From Takakia lepidozioides (lineage: Eukaryota; Streptophyta; Takakiopsida; Takakiales; Takakiaceae), in NCBI GenBank assembly GCA_030704615.1, contig CM060732.1, positions 82,483,171 through 82,547,170 of the forward strand: a stretch of DNA of 64,000 nt, written 5' to 3'. The translations under genes were made by a program, and so were the position numbers. The notes under the pieces were generated by a model. That model searched no databases. It saw nothing but the letters and a program-made list of their open reading frames with translations, and had not been told where the DNA came from. Positions 56,350 to 64,000 of this stretch are shown here, piece after piece (the first letter of the stretch is position 1; every line of letters begins with the position of its first letter).

Positions 56350-57545
56350 ATGAGGAAGAGCATTTTAGCCTTTGAATACATATCGATTGGCCCCTTGCTA
56401 GCAAGCTTGTGTAAAAGCAGATACATCTGTCATAAGTTGTTGACAACCTGGAGAAACAAAGATAGGTGGTTAGGAAAAGACCCTTATGTGTTGCCTAACA
56501 AGATTGAGGAACACTTTGATGGGAGTAAATTTCAGGAACTTCAAGCATTTTGGGACCTTGAAACGGAGTCAAATGTTGTCTGCCCCAACACAAGATGTTC
56601 ATGTGTATTCAGAGCTTTTCCTACAAAGTGTCACGAATTGCTTCATTCTTGGGATATCGAGACCCAACATTATTCCTTCGCCTGTACCAAATGCTCCACT
56701 CGAATTCATGCTTCAAGGCATGTGGGAAACGTAAGCATTCCATGGCTCCTTTTGGCTTATATGTTGACATTCAGTTTCAGACCTTCAAGTCAAGTCTACT
56801 AGTCCATTTGATAGGCGGGACATCGTAAAGAATGCAAGTTAGATGTACATTGATATTCTAAAGCATGTTCAAATTTCGTTATATTGATAAACCTTACTTT
56901 TGTATTCAGGGTGATCCAAGAAATTTTGTTTGAATGCTGGAAAATTACACCTTATCGGCTCGATCCTAGTGTTGTTTATTCCTGTAAGCTCCAATAAGTT
57001 GATCAAACAAACAGATTGTAGCATGTTGACTGCATTTTTGCAACCACTGGTGATGGACCTGGAAGTTGCATTTGTCAAAGGATTTTCAGTAGCCTATACA
57101 CACCCTGTAGATGCCATCACTCCCTGTCATCTCCATCACTGAACAAATCATCTTACGTGCCATTGTGACTATATGGACCGGAGATCACCCAGCACAGTTA
57201 AAGGTGGGTGGGTATTCATGTTGTAGTCACATAGTTGCATCGAGATGGCGAGGTATACAAACCTATAACAATGGTTTAGAATAATATCATGTGATAATAG
57301 GAAACAATGTAGGTACCCCTGCCACACGGATTGTGGAGAGCACTGCGATGGCTTTGGCTAATTGGCGTCAATAACCAGATGGGAGAGAGAAAGATGCATT
57401 GGGACGTGAGGCAGATATCTCTGGTCATTCGAGTTTGTGGCGATTACATGACCTTTATGGTTTTGATATTCTCCGAGATCTTGTTTATATTGATGTTATG
57501 CACATCCTGGTCTATGGACATAGGACTTACATAACAAATGTAGGC
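56350..57545 (+). pseudogene. tnp2-type (CACTA) transposase fragment
   Basis: The frame from 56350 reads RWLGKDPYVLPNKIEEHFDG, FQELQAFWDLET and a Cys-rich block (CPNTRCSCVFRAFP ... CTKCSTRIHA), up to a GT donor. After a break it continues IGSILVLFIPVSSNKLIK, LQPLVMDLEVAFVKGFSVAY, ILRAIVTIWTGDHPAQLK, then EADISGHSSLWRLHDLYGFD and DLVYIDVMHILVYGHRTYI. This order, ending with a D-x-M-H motif, is the arrangement of tnp2-family transposases of CACTA elements. At least three stops (for example TAA after LANWRQ) disable it. No terminal CACTA repeats are seen nearby. Confidence 0.65.
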
Positions 57546-57549
57546 TGCT

Positions 57550-58300
57550 GAAACAACTTGAGTCGGTTGTTCAGATTCTTACCAAATATCCCAGATGTGT
57601 GAGTATGACTGCAATTTTTGAAATCTTTGTACCCGCTTCTCTCGGCTCCACATGAGCCATAAAAACTATCTCCCATGAATTGCTATAGTTGGTGCAGAAT
57701 GCAGACGACATTTCTTTGGTTAGTCTAATTTTGATCATCATCGTTGTTATCTTCTTTCTCCTCCAGATGACGAACAAAGTTGTCTCTTTGCATACTTGCT
57801 ACAGCAAAAAGACAGAACTCAGAACTTAACATTTTCCTAACTGACTGACAAACAAACAAACAAGTTTATCTTGTGGTCCCTCTCACTCTCTCTTACTTCA
57901 CTCTATCAAGTATTCATGAAAGACACCCAAACTAGTTGATAAAGCCAAGATTCGCATTCAGCAATAGTAGTAGAGTGGCATAGAGCAGAATCTACAGGCT
58001 AAGCAACAAGCCAACCTCATGCTTTAATCTCATACAATATGCCTCTGCACATATATCAATGCCCTATGGACATCCTTGTAAAAGATTTTTGTTAGCAATA
58101 ATTATTATGAATCAAAAGGGATAACTCTTGAACATTTTCCGTGACATGCATGAATCAAATTTCCACTTACTTCCCTTGATAGATGTCTCCAAAGAGAATA
58201 GCCAAAGGAAATAAGGATTAAATTTCCACTTATTTTTCAGTAAGCTGTCTCCAAAAAGGAATAATCCAAAAGAATAACTTAGGGAAAAAAATCTCCTTTT
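57550..58300. other. no gene recognised
   Basis: Non-coding AT-rich stretch. No termini or repeats stand out. Confidence 0.3.
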
Positions 58301-58314
58301 ATACATGGTTTTGA

Positions 58315-58850
58315 AAAGGGGATCGACACATATTTTCTCTTGTGCAAAAGATGAAAACATCGGAAGCTCCTTATGCGGACTAATAAAAGGCTCATCAGTT
58401 TGTGAGAGTTGTTTGCGAGGCAAACAACACCGTCGGAGGTTTCCAATACATAGAAGAACGACAGTTAAAGACCTCTTGGAGCTTGTCCATTCAGATGTGT
58501 GTGGTCCAATTCAAACCCGTCGAGAGGTGGGGCCAAGTACTTTCACCAATGATTACAGTAAAAAAATTGTGGTCAATTTCGTTAAGTGGAAGAGTGAAGT
58601 ACTTTCCTGCTTTATGGACTATATAAGACTATGGTAGAACACCAGATAAGAAAGTTATTGAAGGTCTTGCGGAGTGACAACGGTGGGAAGTATATCTCAA
58701 ACGCTTTCAACCAATTCTGTTCATGGAATTACCATGCAACTTTCAAGAGCCATATATACCTGGACAAAATGGCATAACTAAGGGAAATTATCGAACTATG
58801 GTGGAAAGTGCACTAAGCATGTCTGCATTGGTGTTTTGATAAGGCCATAT
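58315..58850 (+). pseudogene. Ty1-copia retrotransposon integrase fragment
   Basis: The frame shows CESCLRGKQHRRRFP, LLELVHSDVCGPIQT, FTNDYSKKIVVNFVKWKSEV and then RSDNGGKYISNAFNQFC, the integrase zinc-binding and catalytic-core signatures of a copia polyprotein (D and the DNGGxY part of the D,D,E set). The copy is short, frameshifted and interrupted by stops, with no LTRs visible in the window. Confidence 0.75.
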
Positions 58851-58854
58851 ACAA

Positions 58855-59790
58855 AACGACCATATCTTCGCAAGTACAAAAACTAACTCAAGTTCATAAT
58901 TTTTAACTTATAACAAAATAAAATGATGTCTCATATCAATATGTTTGGTATATGCATGATAAATTGGATTTTTTGCAAATGTGTACTACTGTTGGGCAGG
59001 TACATGGGTTTTAACTTGCCCTCCGGGTCTGGATAAGTTGGCCTCTTGAAATTCAATCTGGATCCGGGCCGATTAACAGAAAAAAAAAATCAACTGATCC
59101 TCGAGTCCGGGTAAAATGCATTATGATTTATTTCTTGGTTATAATAAATACATAACAATGTCAAGATTTATCCTAAGGGCATGGATAAAATCAAGTCATA
59201 GTTTAATTGAACAAGCGGCTAGTCGCGTAATGGCTCCACCCTAATTACAAAACTGAAATGCTTGTACCGGTGGTCTTGATTTTCTTGAAATCAAAATAAT
59301 TATTTAAAACATAAAATTGGAACCTTCAGCACTGACACTAATCCCTGAGGATAATAATTAACAAATAAATGTGAAATTTAGATTCAAAGTATTCTATGTT
59401 TTCACCTCGATAGAAAATAATAATAAATTAAATGCAAGAAACAAATGCGAAAAGATAAAATTGAATGTGGAATTGGAGGGATAAATCTAAAGAGAACTGA
59501 ATACAATATAATTCAATGTGGTAAAACTGAAAGGAATAGCATATAATGGAAGTCATTCTGATAAAACTGAGAGAAAATGAATATAATAGAACTGAAGGGA
59601 TAGTTCTGAAGGGAACTTAATATAGAATTGAAGGGATAAATCTAAAAGGAACTGAATATATTGAAATTACAGCACTCGCCAAGTTATGAATGAATGGGTC
59701 ACAATAGAGGGATGAGAATCTAGAGTATATTGAAAATGGCTATTTATTGGGGAAGGTAGGATCTTGAAAGGTAGGTATTAACTGGGGAAG
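58855..59790. other. no gene; possible hAT-like 5' end
   Basis: ACTGTTGGGCAGGTA at about 58988, followed by TGCCCTCCGGGTCTGGAT, resembles the start of the 60.9-kb hAT-like element, but no matching end or target duplication was found. The region 59460-59660 has loosely repeated words (GGGATAAATCTAAA-GGAACTGAATA). Confidence 0.3.
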
Positions 59791-59795
59791 GGACA

Positions 59796-60445
59796 TCAAG
59801 AGAAAACATTCCAGCGTGGTCTCTCCGTAGGGACGAGCCAATAAAATACATGATTAGATTCAAACATTGGTGGCACCATTAGATTTGACAATGGAATGGA
59901 AATATGAGCACCCACACAATCAAGCATTCCATACACATCATTGAATGACTTGTGGCATGACAACATCCGCAGTCCTTTGCAAGTGATGTCCCAAAGTAAG
60001 ATTGATACCTGTAATAACTTGACGTCCGGCTCTATACAGTGTGTTTTTTCCAATTCCAAAAACTCACTTGACTTGATCAAATGTAATTTTTTGCTAATTT
60101 AAAAAGAGTAACAATTACTTGCATATTGATTATCACTGGTGCTTTGAAATGTGTATATTGCTTTGTTAGATGAGGAGACGATTTCTCGCACTACGACTCA
60201 AACAAGGTCCTTGACATTTGAAACAAGAAATCCATAGGTCTATCTTCTTCATAACCTTCCATTATAAACTTGCCATGATATAAAGCTCTATCCCTTCGCT
60301 TCACCCGCCATGACCCATCATTCTTTGTAGAAACCAAAGTAATGAGAGTGCATGCTCTTGACATCGTACCCAAAGAAGGTTGAACAACCCTCAACAAGCC
60401 TCGCAGGGCAATTGGCTCTCTTGCTTTGCTTTGGCACAACATAAG
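59796..60445 (-). pseudogene. PIF/Harbinger-like transposase fragment
   Basis: Minus-strand pieces read DFLFQMSRTLFES (N-terminal FxMSRxTF-like motif, about 60230), HCIEPDVKLLQVSILLWDIT and SFNDVYGMLDCVGAHISIPL (about 59945-59880). The last corresponds to the G-x-x-D-G-x-H-I catalytic block of Harbinger DDE nucleases, with DG degraded to GA. Several stops interrupt it. The assignment rests on motif order and is moderately secure. Confidence 0.5.
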
Positions 60446-60818
60446 AGGAAGGTAAAACTAGGGAGCATGACTCAGCACAACACACCAATCAACGCCTTGA
60501 CACGGTGTAAGGTACTTTGACCACATTTTCTCCATTGACTTGCATGTCTCCGCAGAGTCTCTTTCTAGAGCCAACAAAGCTTTGTACCAAGGAACATCAT
60601 TAGTGTCTTAATCATTAAGCAAAATTTGTTGGTTCTCTTGTAAAGAGAGACTTTGCGGAGACCTGCAAGTCAATGGAGAAAATATGGTCAAAGTACCTTA
60701 CACTGTGTCAAGGCGCCGATTGGTGTGTTGTGCTGAGTCATGCTCCCTAGTCTTACCTTCCTCTTTTATGTTGTGCCAAAGCAAAGCAAGAGAGCCATTT
60801 GCCATTTGAGGCTTGTTT
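60392..60818. repeat. inverted duplication, ~175-bp arms, 76-bp spacer
   Basis: The left arm (60392-60565) and right arm (60642-60818) are reverse complements at roughly 90% identity. Shared words include GGCTCTCTTGCTTTGCTTTG, GGGAGCATGACTCAGCACAA and TTTTCTCCATTGACTTGCA. A transcript would form a long hairpin. The left arm overlaps the start of the Harbinger-like pseudogene. Confidence 0.88.
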
Positions 60819-60889
60819 CAGAAGAGCAAAGTCTGTAAATCCAAACCTGGCATCGACATCATCAACTCTTGAATGATGTACATAAACTA

Positions 60890-61800
60890 GACAATCAACT
60901 TTTAGCCGAGTGGTAAGGGGCACATACCAGTGTTGGGCGGAAGAATGAGGCGGACAGGGTTTGAACTCGGGTATGTCTAGGCATGACATGCGGGCCCGCC
61001 ACCTGCTGATGACCTTCCCAACTTACCCAAGACCTGACTAGGCGGGTATGGGTTTCCACATGGGTCCGCCAAAAGACCTCCACAGGCGGGTTAGAGGTTT
61101 GTGGAGCCTGGTCCGGGCTGATGATGGTAAAATTTCTTACTAAGTGAAATTAAAAGCTTACTATGCATAGGGAAGGAATGGGAAAAAGTGCGATTGGGGA
61201 AGTGGGCCCTAATCAGTAGGGATGCCTATTGACAGAATATTGAGATTTAGGAAACTTGGCATTTGAGTAGTTTGATTCGCATGTGTACTTATTGTTTAAA
61301 CTTGGAACTTCAAACTAAATTTTGATTGATTAATTTAGATCGGAGTTTTCTCTTTTTTCTTTTTTTGAAAACAGGAGACAGAGGCCCGATGAGAACTTTA
61401 TTTAGGATTATTTGGGGAAGGATTGTTTTCCATCTTAAAATTAAGTTCATAATTATTTAATTATTATATGTAAATATCATGACCTACCCTTATACATGAC
61501 CGATGGGATTTTATATTTCCAAGACCTTTGTATCCATGTTTGGCAAAGGAAAAACAAAACCTTTGATTATGCATGTCTGCCGAACTACCAAAAGCTTGAT
61601 TTCCTTAGAAGCCCGTGCCCGGCGGGCTTTTAATCTGTTTACATAAAGACAAGTCCGGACCGTAGGTCATGTCCCCAGTGACATACCCGCCCAACACTGA
61701 CACATACCACCTCGAAAGTGGTTGTGGGTTCAATCAACCATTAAAGGTGTTCACCTGCATGCTGGAAGGCAGTAGCCCTTCAGGGTCAAGAGACACCATA
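60890..61800 (+). mobile_element. SINE copy split by an hAT-like element
   Basis: The left part (about 60890-60927, ending TAGCCGAGTGGTAAGGGGCA) and the right part (about 61700-61800, ACATACCACCTCGAAAGTGG onward to GGAAGGCAGTAGCCCTTC) together rebuild the tRNA-derived SINE seen at 9188-9354. The break is exactly at the inserted element. Confidence 0.8.
60920..61707 (+). mobile_element. 772-bp hAT-like non-autonomous element
   Basis: The element spans 60928-61699, with terminal inverted repeats CAGTGTTGGGCGG and CCGCCCAACACTG. It is flanked by GCACATAC (60920-60927) and ACACATAC (61700-61707), 7 of 8 matching, the 8-bp duplication of hAT transposons. The subterminal regions are rich in GCGGG/CCCGC. 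No transposase is encoded. Confidence 0.82.
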
Positions 61801-61809
61801 ATTTAGGGC

Positions 61810-62316
61810 CTTAAGGGCATATAGGAGTTAAGTCATGGCCTTCACATACCAACCATACCTTATTTTCGTTCTCTCCACCTCGCCGCCATTAGATCCCTCA
61901 CCACAAACATCATCAACAAACGTAAGATAAGAAACGGATAAGTTGTTGCTTTGTAGGCATGACCCCATATATAATTATATATATACACATGTAGAGCCCA
62001 CCCTAGAAAAAACAATCAATCTATGAAGCAAGACGTTGTCACGTTGAGATGTCCCAAACCGCGAGGCCCCAGCGCTGGTCCTTGGTTGGAAAGCCCTCGA
62101 CAAGGAGGGGTGCACGGGTTTGGTCTCATGTTTTTTGGACCTGCGGTGTGGGAGATACGGAATTCCAAATACTTTTGGTCGCTGGAAATTCACAAAAAAT
62201 AGCAAAAATGGCAAAGTGGGCATTCCTTGGACAATGGTTGGAACCTCGACGGGAGAGATATCAAGGGGAAGGTCTCCGGTTCAAATCTGGTCGTAGGCTC
62301 TGTGGGAAAAAACTTA
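61810..62316. other. no gene recognised
   Basis: Short chance frames only. Confidence 0.3.
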
Positions 62317-62850
62317 CTTAGATGACATTGGACACTTGGGCCAACGACAAAGGCTACCCTAGGGCCTAGAGGTTGCACTTGACATAGGAGACGCACTTGG
62401 ATACATAGGTAATTGCACTAGGTACATAGGAGATTGGACTTGGGCTTAGATGACAGTGGACAATTGGAGCTCTACATGGGAGATGCACTTGGATACATGA
62501 ATAGAAGATTGCACTTGGGCTTAGATGGACCTCAACATAGGAGATGCACTTAGATACATAGGAAATTACACTTTCTTAGATTTCAATTCTTCACATATGG
62601 GCCAAACGACATAGGCTACACTAGAGGTTGCACTTGGGCCTCGACATAGGAGACGCACTGGGATACATAGAAGATCTTACACTTGGGCTTAGATGACAGT
62701 GGACACTTGGGCCAACAGCACAGGCTACCCTAGAGGTCGCATTTGGGCCTCGACATAGGAGACGCACTTGGATACATAGGGGCTTGTACTTGGACTTAGA
62801 TGACACTTGACACTTGGGCCAATGGCAGAGGCTAGCCTAGTATCCACAGT
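62317..62850 (+). repeat. degenerate ~110-130-bp tandem repeats
   Basis: Units contain CTTAGATGACA(T/G)TGGACA, CTTGGGCCAA, GGCTACCCTAGAGGT and GACATAGGAGACGCACTTGG. TTAGATGACA occurs at about 62319, 62448, 62688 and 62796. The array is eroded and non-coding. Confidence 0.75.
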
Positions 62851-62859
62851 GAAGAGGCT

Positions 62860-64000
62860 CTTATTTACACATCAAATGACTCTGTGTTAGTAATGTGGCA
62901 AATGAAGCAACTCAAAATGGAATGCGGAAAGGTTCCATGCATGCTATTTTAGGAGGGGAAAGCTTGCCGCAACGGTTTGGATACATGGCCAAAATCTCTA
63001 AAAGATCCCTTGTAGATCACTACAAAGGAGGTACCCCTAAGAACTTGCCTATAGGAATTGGTGCACAATGTATGGCCGGTGCATTCTGTATTTCGGAATG
63101 CACTCGAGAGGCTGATGGGGTGCATTCCGCCAAGTGGAATGCACCCGATAAATTCTGCTTTTCAACTTTTCAACGGCATGATAAATACAAATGCATGCAA
63201 TTCACGTAAGCCCTGCCCACTAGTAATTATGAATAGATAGTAAAAATCTAGAAGATCACACAATATTTATTAATAAATATCGCGATAACAGGATTTCAGC
63301 CCTAAATCACCGGGGTGGCACACAGGGTAATATCCTCATTTATGGCATGCACAAGAAGTTGAACTCCAGACCTAAAGGCCAAACAAACTGGTTGTGACCA
63401 TGCAACTGTTCATCCGGGGGATGTCATTCATTAGAAATATGGACAGAATATTCTGGTGGCAACTGTCTTGATCAAATTGGAAGCCTAATCAAAAGTATCG
63501 GTGCTAAAGTAGCCTAAAGCAGCTTGAACCCTTTGCGTAGTTTTGCCTTAGGAAAGGCAGGGCCAATAAATACAAACAAAATTTCTTGGCAGCTCTTTGC
63601 GTAATGAAATAGGTTCTGAGTGAATTTTAGGCAATTGGATGAGCCATTTAGGAAATGCAATAAGGGTTGCGAAGTTTTAGGCCCTAATACAAAGTTCGCT
63701 TCCAAGTTGGAGCCCATAAAAGATTTATGTTAGGGAATCCGGGCCATGCGGTGAAATAGTGCTCCGGTGTGGGAGTCTAATTTAGGGCAAAGTACCTATT
63801 GTCTCCCTCATCCAATAGGCCCCATGGCTACCTACATGCACACAGACAACGGTTCCTGCTTAATATAGATCTGAAACTGTACAAAGATATGCCTAAGAAG
63901 GTGGCTCTGGGCTATGTACTCCACATCATGAGCATGTACCTACAATGCCTTCCAAGAGATCTCATCATGTCCACCAAACAACTACCATGTACCCTGTGCT
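62860..64000. other. no gene; two short hairpins of the same stem
   Basis: GTGCATTC...GAATGCAC occurs at 63080-63104 and again as an 11-bp stem with a 7-base loop (GGGTGCATTCC / GGAATGCACCC) at 63118-63146. The open frame at 62895-63209 runs through these hairpins and is not called as a gene. Confidence 0.4.

Overview
The window is nuclear DNA of a land plant. The evidence is three plant-type genes with canonical GT-AG introns (alpha-expansins, an AVT6-type amino acid transporter and a phytolongin), PPR remnants, and decayed LINE, SINE, hAT, CACTA, PIF/Harbinger and copia sequence. There is also a mitochondrial-type tRNA-Lys plus group II intron relic. The heavy LINE/SINE load and the unusual transposase families suggest a bryophyte, lycophyte or fern rather than a compact flowering-plant genome. 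That placement is an inference.

Layout. About 1.3-9.06 kb is a decayed L1-type LINE ending in (TAA)n, followed by a tRNA-derived SINE with a perfect 11-bp target duplication. At 10.5-13.0 kb is an expansin gene with a deletion in its domain linker, and at 18.3-19.6 kb an intact alpha-expansin with the same three-exon structure. At 20.7-22.9 kb on the minus strand is an AVT6-like transporter whose true start lies in a short upstream exon. Its 5' half and upstream region were duplicated to 31.4-33.3 kb, where the copy is dead. At 23.5-24.3 kb are a LINE tail and a mitochondrial insert. At 25.8-28.5 kb (minus) is a transposase-like pseudogene with a DUF7869-type GHTxEDID motif. At 34.07-35.04 kb (minus) is an intact phytolongin gene.

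From 36 to 64 kb the sequence is almost entirely repeats and relics: a ~120-bp tandem array holding a nested LINE tail and an hAT-type MITE; a second truncated LINE (39.2-40.9 kb); a PPR pseudogene; GC-rich tandem repeats; and a fold-back structure with ~190-bp arms (45.2-46.1 kb). The least familiar part is 46.3-53.4 kb, a multi-exon decayed locus. It carries a ParB-like VIGGQHT motif, a methyltransferase-like FCGEG motif, an acidic region and an FCP1/NIF-like phosphatase. One intron holds a perfectly spaced 88-bp array of GATC-centred palindromes. A SINE, tnp2-type, copia and Harbinger-like fragments, a ~175-bp inverted duplication and a SINE split by an hAT-like element follow.

Only three genes look functional: the second expansin (cell-wall loosening), the AVT6-like transporter (amino acid export from the vacuole or another endomembrane) and the phytolongin (secretory trafficking). 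Nothing shows co-regulation among them. The repeated TGG-to-TGA and CAA-to-TAA changes in the mobile-element relics fit decay by cytosine deamination in methylated DNA.
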